NCBI RefSeq assembly: GCF_018991925.1
Contig: NW_024748870.1
Span: 936,400-1,000,399 of the forward strand
Direction of reading: 5' to 3'
DNA from: Homarus americanus
Lineage: Eukaryota > Arthropoda > Malacostraca > Decapoda > Nephropidae
DNA length: 64,000 nucleotides
Positions 50,555-61,130 of the stretch are shown here, piece after piece (position 1 is the first letter of the stretch; the number at the start of each line of letters is the position of its first letter). Both the position numbers and the translations under genes were made by a program. The notes below the pieces were generated by a model. That model was not told the DNA's origin. It did no database searches and saw nothing but the letters and a program-made list of their open reading frames with translations.

Positions 50555-50955
50555 TCGGAAGGTGGTGACCGAGCGATGTATTAGCCTCTTAATCTTTATA
50601 TAAATGTGGGGCAGTGCATTCAGCTTATTTAATCATATCTCCCCCAGTAACTTTCCACTAGCTAAGAGGTGACATGGTCACATCACGTGAAGGGTAAGTT
50701 CTACCCTTGAGGCGGGACCCTAAAATGCTAGGTCAGGTAATAGAAGCCGGCTACACTGGGGGCATTCTCACTCAAACTCTCACATCGACAGGACGTACTT
50801 ATCAGAGCTATTTAAGTTAGCCTCTGTCCTCATTTAACACTCATAACTAGAGTGGTTAAGTTATGGTGATATAATTATGGAACTGTAAATAATATATTTT
50901 CCTAATAAATAAAGAAAAGAGAGTTGGGTTTTCGCTACTAAAAGCCCTACATACT
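50555..50955 (-). mobile_element. Non-autonomous derivative of LINE family B
   Basis: In reverse complement it begins ggcttttagtagcgaaaacc, then aggacagaggctaactt and gtagccggcttc (the family B 5' UTR, compare 23430-23640), and continues catcacgtgatgtgaccatg-like sequence, agctagtggaaagttactgg and aggctaatacatcgctcggt (the 3' UTR, compare 27410-27540 and 33555-33720). There is no coding middle. Confidence 0.75.
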
Positions 50956-50999
50956 TTTTACATGTTCCAGCCCCCATTAACTCATCAAGAATCAACGTT

Positions 51000-52990
51000 T
51001 AAGAGCCAGTTCACACTGGTCCCATTATGTATCTGTACCTGCGCCTTTATTGGTCAAGTCTGTCCTTGAATGAGTTCACACTCGGTGCCGTCACAACACT
51101 CTCTTGCAGGTTGTTCCAAAAAAGTTTGCCCTGACATTTTTTTAACTTGTGGATTCTTCAATATTAAGCTGTGACCCGAATGAACTAGCATCTGCTAGTT
51201 CCAGGTATGAACACTGGACTGAGTAATGTCCTCTGAGGTATTTATAGACTTCTATTAAGGCATCCGTTGCTGGGTACCTGAGGTGCCTGTTTGGTGTCCT
51301 TCCTTTGGACATTTTCAATCAACTGACACTATCTAGCATATCTTGGGAACCTGGCAGATTTCCAAACGGTAAAGTACATCGGTTTTAAAGAGCGTTATGA
51401 GGGATGGACAGTCGAGGTGTGTGAGAGCTCTTTTTCTAAGACTTACTTATTTAATTTACTTACCTTCCTCACACAATGGTCGAACACGTTAGTTTGTTGT
51501 CAACAAAAACACCCCGGTCCTTTTCACAGGGTCACGGTAAATATTTCTTCATCCCGTTGGGACATGTGGTACACCTCCTTATTGTTGGTGTGGCCTTGGT
51601 GCATCCTTTTGCATTTTATGACATTGTATCTAGACAGCCATTCCTTTGACCATTTCTGAAGCTAACATAAATCTTCCTGTAGAGTTTTAAATTTCGTTTG
51701 GTTCTTAATTTTCTTGAATAACTTATCATCGTGTACGTATTATCTATTATCGTTATTGTCACCACGCTCCAGGATCTGGGTCACACATCCAGCACTTTGA
51801 GTAATTGCTTCAAGCACGAGCGACCATGCGTGCAACCATGTTGGCGTTCCTTTACTGGGTTGTTTCGTACCATATGGTCCATCATAGCATCTCATATGAT
51901 GCTCTCTAGTACTTTAAGCACTATGCTGGTAAAACTCAGGGGCCTATAATTATTTGTGCAGTGGTTATCTCCCTCTTTGAATATAGAACTCGCATATGTC
52001 ATTTTCCAGTCGTTGGGGACCTTTTGCTGGTCCATGCATCTGCAGAACAGGATTTTATGTGGCTCAGAAGGGTCATTGCACAACTCTCTCTAATACTGTA
52101 CACTCATCTGAGAAATCGATGTGCGTCAATGCTGTGTCAAATCGTCTTTCAACAAACGCAGGGAGGTTGTTCGCATCCTCTCTTGTGAACACTGAGGAAA
52201 AAATCATATTTAACGTCTCCACTTTGTCCTAATCTGAGTCTGAGTAACTACCAACTTCAAGTCTCAGATCTGAGACGCCCACACGGGTCTTTAAATTCAC
52301 TTTTGCGTGACGGTAGAAAGCCTTAAGCCTTGTTTGCAATATGCCTCTGGAAATCTTTTTTAGCTCTTCTGCGTTCTTACTTAGCTTGGTTTCCGACCCT
52401 AGCATACATCCTTCTGCCATGCTCATTATTTGTTGCGACCCATCTTTTGAAATTCTGAGATTGTTTTGCCCTTTTCAACGGCTGCATAGTTTACGTATAG
52501 CGGCCTCCTTTTAGTCCTGAAGCCAGTGGATTTGATCTTGGGTATATATTTATCAGTCATATAGTTCACTTTATAGTCTATGATATTCAAGGTAGTACAG
52601 TATCCATGTTCCTATTTCTCAATGAATCAGGCCAGTGAATACCCATTAATTCGTCCCTCATCCTGTCGTAATCGCCATTGTAATATCTGCTCTCATCATA
52701 TATCAAATAACAGTTAAATCTGAAGGACAACATTGAGTGATGGTTAGTGCCAACTGGAGTTCAAATGCCCTCTTCATTAGTTATGATGAAATCCAACAGT
52801 TTTGGCGATTGTTCCATTCTATAGTGAGTTGGATCTTTAACATGTTGGAATAGAAAGTTGTCTTTCAGTATTTCTATAAATAGAGTTGCAGGATCATTAA
52901 GGTCATTTAATGTAAGTGCATTCTTCCAATCGATGTCACTATAGTTGAACGTTGCTGTTTTTTTTTCGGAAATGTCTAAAGAATATATAC
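51000..52990 (-). pseudogene. LINE on the minus strand, decayed
   Basis: Reading 52990 towards 51000: an endonuclease C-terminal part (NDPATLFIEILKDNFLFQHV, then LLDFIITNEEGI), linker (ARVGNQAK, RRAKKDFQ), RT N-terminus (FKTRVGVSDLRLEVGSYSDS-like), VPNDWKMTYASSIFKEGDNH and NNYRPLSFTSIVLKVLESII (51892-52083, equivalent to the RT 'NYRPVSLTS' block), later RT pieces, and the tail (KLFWNNLQESVVTAPSV-like at 51130-51070). Wording matches the LINE at 7990-9560/12537-12925, so the two are one family. Stops in all frames. Confidence 0.75.
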
Positions 52991-54467
52991 AAGTAAATCC
53001 AACCTCTGGATTTCCTTTACATTACAGAGATGTCCGCTGGCTGTACTTTTCATCTACTTGTAACATGCTATATATTTGTTCTTGTTTTGCATTGCTAGCC
53101 TCTTGTACTCGCATACCTCAGCTGCACCTGCCAGAATAATTTTGTACTTTATATCTAAGGCCATTCATACCCACACCACTCCTTTATTTGCATGTAATAA
53201 CTTCTTAATCATTTACTTTAGTATTTTTATTCTATTGAATTTCTTTAACGCTGAACCTTTCATTCACTGCTGGTTACTTAGTTACTTTCGTTAATTTAGA
53301 TGGTGTGTTTGCCATTTCTCGTTTATTAAGAAAATTTTAGACGAATAAATGTGACCACTTGTTGAAGCAGTCATTGTTGCTTAATATAATTATGTATGAA
53401 CACTGTTATTGCTTCGTAACTTGATGATTATCATAGTAATGCTCACTTTATGTTCTGTTATTTTATTTTACCGGTTCTTAAGATATAAAAAGTATTTTAA
53501 TTTTGTAATTCATGTTTACTAATTAATTCAGGGGGCCATTGTTCTTTAGAGATGAAATTTTGATTTTTTCAATTAAAACAAACTTTATTCTCATTCTTTT
53601 AATACCACTCCCCAACGAAGAGTTAACAAATATTGATGGCGAAACAAAAAACTTTATTGATTTGTTCTTTGAGTAACTTGTTTAACAAGAGTTTGTGGGT
53701 TGATTGTAAGGTATTGTTTAAAGTTTTTGGTGACAGTGTTTATGAATTATGGAAGCAAGGTAATATTTTTTTTTAGCCATACTCAGCGCGCCTTAACTAA
53801 AAAAGAACTGGGGTATTCAAGTTTTCTTCAGTGAAGTTTGACTGCAAATTTCCTTATCCAGATGTTGAGGGCTACAAATCCAGAGGAATTTCTGAAAAAG
53901 TCCTGGCGCAATACTTCTTCTCACTTGGACCGAGTGGTTGCAAAAGAAATTTATGTAACCTCCTGAATGGGTGGTTTTTCTATATACTATACCCTCAGTT
54001 AACTTAGCTATGAATGGTAAAGTGAAGCCAGTAAAGTGCAGTACCAGCTACACTGCCTTAGTGTGTACCGAAGGCTTAATGTACTGGATGTTGGATCTGC
54101 ACAGTCCCTTATGGATCGTTTAGCCAATGGGACCCACTGTCCCTCTTGTGTTTGTATCGCAAACCATACTGGCTGGGTGGAAATAGTATTCGCCCCCAAC
54201 AATTACCTGATCAAATCCCTCAGCTAACCGACGACCTGACCAAGATTCAGTATACAGTATATTTAATTTATTAGTTGAGAAAGAAGATAGTAGATTGCAA
54301 TTCTGGCTCTAGTGCTGTCTCCTGACATACCAAATGTTTAGTGTTAGTGAATTGTATACTAACTGACCCTAATGAGTCACAGGGCCTACAGCAATATCAC
54401 TTTCATCTTTGAAAAAGAAATGTATCTTAATCTTAATACAATAATAAAACAATCATTTTCATTGCAG
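52991..54467. other. Intron sequence, nothing recognised
   Basis: AT-rich. Short frames at 53076-53294 are hydrophobic by base composition only. The last part (54430-54467) is the branch/pyrimidine region and acceptor cattgcag of the next exon. Confidence 0.5.
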
Positions 54468-54587
54468 TGGGTATCATTCCATTTGATGACTGGGACTACA
54501 AGAAAGGATATGACCGTGTTCAAGCATATGCTAACAGCAAGCTAGCCAATGTTCTTTTCACTCGCCAACTTGCACAAAAAGTTAAAG
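54468..54587 (+). CDS. Retinol dehydrogenase-like SDR, internal exon (catalytic YxxxK)
   Basis: Encodes GIIPFDDWDYKKGYDRVQAY, then ANSKLANVLFTRQLAQKVK. YANSK is the SDR catalytic YxxxK, and SKLANVLFTRQLA is close to the wording of RDH11-14 proteins. Acceptor ttgcag at 54462-54467; donor gtaaat at 54588. Length 120 bp, phase 1 at both ends; the first split codon joins the 'a' at 29750 to 'tg', giving SLAHA-M-GIIPFDDW. The 24,717-bp intron before it holds the Penelope, 3.0-kb transposon, CR1-like and env-Gypsy insertions. With the Asn and Ser in the previous exon the catalytic tetrad is complete. Confidence 0.95.
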
Positions 54588-54971
54588 GTAAATTTTTCTT
54601 CACTTTATTTTCTTCCGATCGCAAATACTTGAAAATATAAATTAAAAGTTGCTTAAATCTCAGTATTCCACCTTCAACAGAGAAAGCAACGTCATTAAAT
54701 ATGTTGACAGATACTTGGGAGTTTAATGAATAGATACTTACATTGAAATGGAATACAGTACATACTTTTAATCAATTATTTACCTTTCCATATTCTAACA
54801 AGCTGTACTTTGTCTCAGTGATGTTAAAAGCTCCTAAAAGTGTAAGCTGTAATAATACGTGTAATGAACAAACTTTCATTGTGTTTTTTTTTATCTGGGA
54901 CTTATTACAATAATTTTAGGATTGGGCTCAATTAATCCCAAATTCGTGGAACTTTAATTCTTTTTTTACAG
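54588..54971. other. Short intron of the dehydrogenase gene
   Basis: 384 bp with gtaaat donor and a tttttttacag acceptor. It is the only compact intron of the four-exon set and has no transposon. Confidence 0.85.
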
Positions 54972-55155
54972 AGACGAACATCCAGGTGTTTGCTGTCCAC
55001 CCAGGGGCAGTACAATCAAATTTAGGTCGTCACATTATAGGGAATTTGTCAGCCACTGATTTGTATGCCATAATAGGAAAAAATACTGTTGAAGGTATAC
55101 AAACCACACTTCACTGTGCACTGGAAGCTAACCAAGAGGAACCTTACTACTACAG
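54972..55155 (+). CDS. Retinol dehydrogenase-like SDR, exon with substrate-loop region
   Basis: Encodes TNIQVFAVHPGAVQSNLGRH, then IIGNLSATDLYAIIGKNTVE and GIQTTLHCALEANQEEPYYY. VHPGAVxSNLGRH is the conserved HPG turn that closes over the nicotinamide. GIQTTLHCALE is the following helix. Starts after acceptor ttttacag (phase 1, completing a Glu codon). Ends at ...tactacag with donor gtttgt at 55156, phase 2 (184 bp). The reading frame continues into the intron and stops within 50 bp. The terminal exon, expected to encode about 40-60 further residues, was not found by 64000, so it lies beyond the window or was missed. Confidence 0.93.
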
Positions 55156-55304
55156 GTTTGTTTATATTTTATTTCCTTTGGGTGCAATAAAAGGGCTATA
55201 ATTTTTTATAACATAGATGTGAATACTTAGGTGTTTGTTTCAGTTAATTTCACATATTTTATTCAATTTTTTGATTCAGAGTGAGTGTCTTAGAAAATTG
55301 CAGA
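55156..55304. other. Intron start, nothing recognised
   Basis: AT-rich sequence between the exon and a mariner fragment. Confidence 0.5.
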
Positions 55305-55625
55305 TTTTGGCAAAGTTGGGTATCAGAGTGTTATGAAATTCCTAACAACGGATGGTTGTGCAGCACATGAGTGTTTGACACAGATGGCCCCTCTGTCTCC
55401 AAATAAACTGGGTCAAGGAATTCGGACATGAGGATGACTGCAGGTCAGGACGGCCTTCAGTTGCCACCGATGAGGCAACTGTATAAACATTCGAAAGCTT
55501 GATTATGGCAGACCAGGGTATTTAAGTCGATGAAATAACTAATGAGGTTGTCATTTTACTTAAAATCGTTGTAACTATCATCCATGAACAATTGGAGAAG
55601 TCTAAGATTTCTACAAGATGGTAAA
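55305..55625 (+). pseudogene. mariner transposase, N-terminal fragment
   Basis: Pieces in two frames: WVKEFGHEDDCRSGRPSVAT, DEATV, then ESLIMADQGI, VDEITNEV and IIHEQLEKSKISTRW. This is the helix-turn-helix DNA-binding part of mariner transposases (usual wording 'DDxRSGRPxxATDE...SxGTxxxILHExLxxxKVSARWVPR'). It stops there; no catalytic D,D34D part follows. Confidence 0.85.
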
Positions 55626-56349
55626 ACGTGATAACACTTAATTACAGACTCTACAAGGGCCTGAAGCTGTTGGATCATGCTATGAAAGTTGTTTAAAATG
55701 TAATCAAGAAATTAACAAGTGGACATTAACCCCCAATCACCGTCCTACGGTAGGAACACCCCGTAGCTATATCAGGTAAATAAGAAAAATAAATAAAAAT
55801 AAATAAATTGTTTATCGTACAAACTGATAATGTATCATGCATCAGTTTGTACGATATAAATAGTTAGGAACTGCATGTTCTTACCCCAGGTTGGCATCAC
55901 AGTGGCTAGGCACAGTCGAGAATAGGCGTGAAATGGGGTGAGGTTGGTAGTACGAGGTAATAAACACTGATTTATAGGCAGTATTAGTGAGGTACAGGAC
56001 ATTTATTTTCTTATGTTATTACTATTTACAATTATACTTACTGCTTCCAGTAATTTATCACGAATCTGCTGATGGTCAAAAGTCTCTTTCTACGCTGTCT
56101 TGTGCTTGGGGGTTGGGGATAGAAACATGATGGTGAATTCAAAGGGCAAGATCTCTACATCACAAAAACAGAGAAACTACTGAAAACAGAGACTGGGAGG
56201 CTCGCAAGTGTGAATAATTCAAAGATAAATACTTACTTGGTAACATAATCTAGCCAAGCCCGCGTGGTGATTCAAACAGTACTGCAAAATTACAAAACAT
56301 CGTATGGTGTGAGCCGAAGCCTATAAGCATACATCATATTGCGTGAACT
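55626..56349. other. Mixed non-coding sequence
   Basis: Nothing coding recognised. AAAT repeats at 55785-55806 precede the short hairpin described next; the rest is unremarkable. Confidence 0.5.
55813..55856. repeat. Perfect 16-bp stem-loop
   Basis: tatcgtacaaactgat (55813-55828) and atcagtttgtacgata (55841-55856) are exact reverse complements around a 12-nt loop, with AT-rich sequence extending the pairing weakly outward. It could be the ends of a tiny palindromic element or a transcription hairpin. Confidence 0.9.
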
Positions 56350-56835
56350 GAGGCTTAGGGGTTAAAGAAGTGCAATCTGGGTTAATGACAAGTAGTAAAA
56401 TTAAAGTGGTAATATTATTGTGCATAGAAATATCTAGAGAAGGAGAGATGCTGTACTTTGTGTTGGTAGACTTAGAGAAGGCATTTGACAAGATACCAGG
56501 TGAAGTAGTACAGTGGCCAGTGCGAAAGTTAGGGGTGGAGGAGGGTCTTATTAGAGTAGTTGTGGCATTGTTTAAGGACTAAGGAACAGTTGAGAAAGTA
56601 AATGTTGAGAACAGGGAATAATTTGAGGAAAGGGTAGGGGTTCGTCAAGGGCCTCTCTTGAGCCCCTTATGTTTATCATGGTGCGCGAACCACTATCATG
56701 AGATTTTGGGACTGACTTGGCCTGGGAGTTGTTGTAAACTGACGATTTAGTGCTGATATCAGATAGTATTGAGGAGGCACTCTATAAATTTTAAAAGCGG
56801 AAGGATGGAGTGAAGTGAAAATATGCCTAAAACGA
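56350..56835 (+). pseudogene. RTE-like LINE, RT core fragment (first half)
   Basis: EMLYFVLVDLEKAFDKIPGE, VVQWPVRKLGVEEGLIRVVV, then EEFEERVGVRQGPLLSPLCL and pieces equivalent to WELLYADDLVLI (56720-56765, lost to frame changes). This matches the large 'VDLEKAFDRVPR' family of invertebrate LINE RTs. The sequence ends in the 'K-R-K-D-G' linker at about 56835 and its continuation is found at 59760. Confidence 0.8.
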
Positions 56836-57239
56836 TATGAATGATTTGTTGCGTGGGTGAGGGACCCGTGGTAATCAGCCAGCCATGCGATGGCATCTCT
56901 TTGTTCAAAGTAAACAAACCAGCTTGACATATTCTACATATATGGGTCAATGTCACATGAGTGGATGTCAGTTCGTCGGTTGCCATATTTGTGTTCAAAA
57001 TGACGAAACAAAATGGCGATCGCACCGGACCATATCACGACAAAATATTTGTTTTATTCTCTCTTTCTCAACAACGATTACATAATTACAGAATTAAGGT
57101 ATTCTTGGTCTGTGATAATAATGAAATAGCTAGTGTTATTCTCTAACTCATATGTGGAAATATCATGGTATCTGAACAATAATATGTCACTGGGATTACA
57201 AGGACAGGCACAGCACGTGATAGGTTTGGTGTCACATGG

Positions 57240-58975
57240 GGTGAAAGATCTGTCATATTAGAAGCTACAGAAATCTGCTCGGCGTTGAAGATGATAAATC
57301 TATATCCACTGGGGAAAAATGGTTTTCCATCTAAAGTAAGCCGTGATGAAGCAGACGTCAAAAGCCATATTGAACAGTTCAAAAGGTCTGGCGTCTTTGC
57401 AGTCTGCACTGAGAGTACTAGAATTACAGCCTTTGACAGACTGTTGATTTCCTTGACCACGAATGACGCAGCAACTGATGAGATTCAGATAGCTCTTTGA
57501 CAGCAAAGTCACGTGGATCGAATTAACCAAGTGACCGAACATGTGAAAACTCGCTTAAATGAGAAAACAGTACCATTCTTTCACGCATTACAAAATGCAT
57601 TTCTAAAACCTTTACAAGGCTATATGACTGTGCGGTGAACACTACTTCAAGTTGCAAGAAACTCATTAAAGTTGACAGACGTCTTTTACAGAGACTAATT
57701 AATGTTCAAGATAGAGGACGAGGTGTAGACATGTCACATATTCTCAAGCAAAAACTGTCAGTCTTACCACTATCTCTCGCAAGGACTGACAAGACATTGA
57801 AATTCAATAAGAAAGTTGATCTGAATAGGCATCCTTAGTACTGATTGATGGGAATGCACTGATTCAAAGCTTAGGGAAACCAACCAACTGCAAATCACTT
57901 TCCGATTATGCAGATACTTTTGCTAATTCTGATTTTTGAACACTTCAGTCGAGGTGCTTCCAGAGTAAATGTTATCTTTGACAGATTTCTTGGTTCTAGT
58001 TCCATTAAAAGCCAAACAAGAGTAAAACGAAGTCAGTAGACTAAGAGACCAATTCGCAAGGTAATTAGTCATGGTTAGGTTCCCTTGCCACAGGTTTGGG
58101 CACAGTTCATATCTTGCTGCATTCCTGTCCAATGACCTGTTAAGACGACACCAGGAGGTACCCATTGGATATGAATTGGTTGTAGGTGGAGGCTTTGTTT
58201 CTCCTGAAGAAGCTTCATCCACAGTACCTTGGCCAGTCTATCATGAGATCACAAAGAAGCGGATACATGCATCATTCTCCATGAACTCGAGGCTACAAGG
58301 GCAGGATATCAGTACATAATGGTATTTTACAGAGATGCAGAAGTTTCCTCCTCTTTCTCCACTTCGTTCGAGAGACTAATATGTGAATGATCAGTGGAAC
58401 TGCCCATGATCGGCGTTGCTATCCAGTGCATGAGATAGCTAAGAAGTTGTCGAACACTGTAAAAGATAACTTATTGGGTTTCCATGCCCTGACTGGATCA
58501 GATACATCTCCCTTCGCTTTGTTTGGAAGGTATTCAGTAAACATCTTCACCTCATGAATGGTGTTAGGCATGATGACTCACTGGAGGATGTGGAAAGAGT
58601 TCGCCTGCCGTCCTTACTCTGCTCCTGACTGCAAGGCTGGTGTTAGTTAACAGCGCAAGATTCGACTTATTCCGGAAAGGGAAAAGGAGATAGATAATCT
58701 TCCACCGACGAAGGATGCCTTCATGTTACATTACACAAGAGCAAATTACCAGGCAAAAATGTGGTTGGGGGGTTGACAACTGTAACAACCGTAGAAATGC
58801 TGGACCGCCATCATCAACAGAGGCGATGGAAGGAAACTGGAAATGGGTTCCAAGTCATATGGATGACACTACCTGCCATACCAGCTGTATGTGTAGAGAT
58901 AGAAGCTTGTGGCTGCAAGTAGAAATGCAAACCTGCCGCCTGCAAATGTTTTAAGTTTCAACAGATATGTATCCT
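57240..58975 (+). pseudogene. Cys-rich-tailed repetitive protein family, broken
   Basis: Pieces in several frames keep a fixed order: MINLYPLGKNGFPSKVSRDE; FDRLLISLTT; VNVIFDRFLGSSSIK (57967-58011); VHEIAKKLSNTVKDNLLGFH and ALTGSDTSPFALFGR (58427-58530); LPPTKDAFMLHYTRANYQAK with MW (58698-58757); and a Cys-rich end, ACGCK, stop, KCKPAACKC (58905-58950). The set 'FDRxxxxSIK ... HALTGSDTxS ... LPPTxDAxxxHxxRANYQ ... CxCK' is one I know from multi-copy uncharacterised proteins of arthropods and cnidarians. Its biochemical role is unknown to me. About ten stops and shifts show decay. Confidence 0.6.
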
Positions 58976-59239
58976 TGAATGCGTGTGTGATTGTGTGGGT
59001 TGCTGCAGTACGGCTGGAAATTATTGACATCACAAGTAATGGCAGCTTAGATACTATGGATAATATGAGAGTTTATTATAACGTGACTTGGAACATGTCA
59101 AGCCATTGAATTTGTAGATGTACAATGAAAGACAAAAGTAGTGTCGTGAAATTTGGTGAAAACATATGCTCGCATAATGTTTCGGACGAAACAGCGACAC
59201 GACTTTTGTCTTTGATTGTACGTTATAAAACATATTCAT

Positions 59240-59475
59240 TTCCATACACGTGTGGTCTGAATGAGCCAGTTGACTTTATTTGATGCTCTTGTTGATTAAT
59301 ACAGGGTTAGATTCTACTAAAAAATATTAGTGTATAAAGCGGCGACTGGAAATATAACAACTGATTGAATTTGTGTTTGTATGTAAAATTACACGTTTAC
59401 CTGTATACCGATGTATATGTGTGATCTCGATGAGCAGTTGACTTTATTTGTATTTTTTTTTGATCAATACATGGC
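59240..59475. repeat. Tandem duplication, period about 170 bp
   Basis: gtggtctgaatgagccagtt with gactttattt at about 59251-59281 recurs as gtgatctcgatgagcagttg and actttattt at about 59421-59450; both are followed by ttgat..aatacagg/atacatgg and agatt. Two diverged units inside the 2.85-kb element's 3' part. Confidence 0.75.
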
Positions 59476-59759
59476 CAGATTACACTTTTATTGTCATATT
59501 CTTAGTCCTTGACCCTCAAAACATAAAAGATGACATTCTCACTAACTAAATGACACAAATTTGTGCAAATCAAAGATCCGTTGAATCTTATAGTCAGCAT
59601 GGCGGCCATTTTATTGACGTCATTTCTACCATTCAGTTTGGTCTGTCAAATTAACACCCACTCTGATGATGATCCAGTGCCTACTCCCTTGATATCTGGT
59701 TAGTTGGTTTGCTTGTAACAAAGAGATACCATCGAATCAAAATTTCATCATAATTCTGG

Positions 59760-60440
59760 GGTGTTGGCAGCGAGTCAGTTATGTGCAGTGAGTGTGGAAG
59801 GCGGGTACACAAGAGTGTAGGTAATTATGTGGCCTTAGCAAGACTGGAGAAAGTCAGCATTCGGGATATATCCCTTGACTGAGTCAATGAGTTCTGTTAC
59901 CTGGGTGACATGATGATTCGATACTGGCGGTGGTACTGAAGCTACAGTAGCTCACCTACACGAGATAGGAGTAGTTTGAAGAAGTTTAGGGAGCTGAAGC
60001 ATTTGTTGGTGTCAAGCGAACCATCTCTTCGCTTTAAAGGAATTAGTTATGCAACCGATATGAGAAGTATGATGTTTTGGCAGTGAAACATGGGCAGTCA
60101 AAATGGATGACAGACGTAGGCTTAAACAAGTTGAAATAAGAATGGTAAGATGGATGTGTAATGTGACACTGCAATATAATAAACCGTATTCAGAGCTAAT
60201 TGGGCGGCTAGGTATTAAGAGTATTGGTGAGGTTCTGCAAAGAGAATGGGGAGAATGGAGGAGAAACAATTGAGTCGAGAGATGCATGGGGAGGAAAGGA
60301 AAGGGTAGGCCAAAGAAAGACATGAGTAGAGGTTGAAAGAAATTACCTCAAATACTGTATAAGAAACTGACTAGAGAGACAGCAAGAGACCACACAGCAT
60401 GACGAGCTGCAATCAGGTATTCACGGCTAACCCACGGAAG
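59760..60440 (+). pseudogene. RTE-like LINE, C-terminal part (second half)
   Basis: MCSECGRRVHKSVG (a Cys/His motif), NEFCYLGDMM, LKKFRELKHLLVS, SLRFKGISYATDMRSMMFW, NGKMDV-like and a basic GRPKK-like end near 60300. These are the successive blocks after RT in the same LINE family ('FCYLGDxI', 'LKxxVYxxxVRSxxLxGSETW'). It resumes the chain interrupted at 56835. Confidence 0.78.
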
Positions 60441-60454
60441 TGTGGAGAATGGCC

Positions 60455-60573
60455 ATAATACGATGTTCCTTCTTCTTTTTTCTTTTTTTCTTCTTTTTTT
60501 TTACGGGGATTAGCCCACCCGGGCACAGTTCACTGACCCACATCAGGGCCTGGGGGGCAAAAATATAATAATA

Positions 60574-60664
<91 letters not shown>

Positions 60665-60718
60665 TAAAAATAAAAATAATAAAAATAAAAATAATAAAAA
60701 TAATAATAGTAATAATAA

Positions 60719-60767
<49 letters not shown>

Positions 60768-61130
60768 AACAATTAATAAAATGAATGGCAAATTAATAAA
60801 AAAAATAATAAAAATAATAATACTAATCATAATAACCATAAATAAAAACAAAAACGAAAAAATACATCAATAGTGAAACGATATACATTATATATGTTGT
60901 GTTGTCCAAGTAAGAGAAACAATTGAGACCCTGCAATTGTGTGTAAATGAGGCAGAAAGTCAGATCAGCAACCTGGAACTTGGTCACATTTTTTGTGATG
61001 CCATATAGCAGCAGGGTCTACCATTAGACAACACATTATGCTTCTATTATCTTCCCAGGCGGTAGTACCTCCCTGATTGACAGCAGCCTACTGCCTACTA
61101 CCTATGCTGATGATGTGTTCCCCGAAACTC
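60455..61130 (-). mobile_element. Interspersed repeat family A, copy 3, with (ATT)n block
   Basis: In reverse complement: ggtagtaggcagtaggctgc, gaggtactaccgcctgggaa, gtctaatggtagaccctgct, gcagggtctcaattgtttct, then (ATT)n/(TTA)n (60560-60770), ttgccccccaggccctgatg and gcccgggtgggctaatcccc with a T/A tract. The final wording equals the family B LINE 3' end at 27545-27580. Confidence 0.85.
60560..60770. repeat. (AAT)n/(ATT)n compound microsatellite
   Basis: Two trinucleotide tracts of opposite phase: (AAT)n on the left, AAAAAT-interrupted in the middle and (ATT)n on the right (60721-60764), so the block is partly self-complementary. Confidence 0.95.

Larger units (their letters stand above)
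56888..59734 (+). mobile_element. 2.85-kb element splitting the LINE, candidate DNA transposon
   Basis: The LINE halves at 56350-56835 and 59760-60440 are separated by this block. gatggcatctctttgtt (56889-56905) is the reverse complement, with one mismatch, of aacaaagagataccatc (59717-59733), and further subterminal similarity exists (aaatgacgaaacaaaatggc near 57000 against the complement of ggccattttattgacgtcat near 59607). No convincing target duplication was found, so the ends are provisional. Confidence 0.55.

Noticed and set aside
55813..55856. microRNA precursor
   Set aside because: The stem of 16 bp is too short for a typical animal pre-miRNA and outward pairing is weak.
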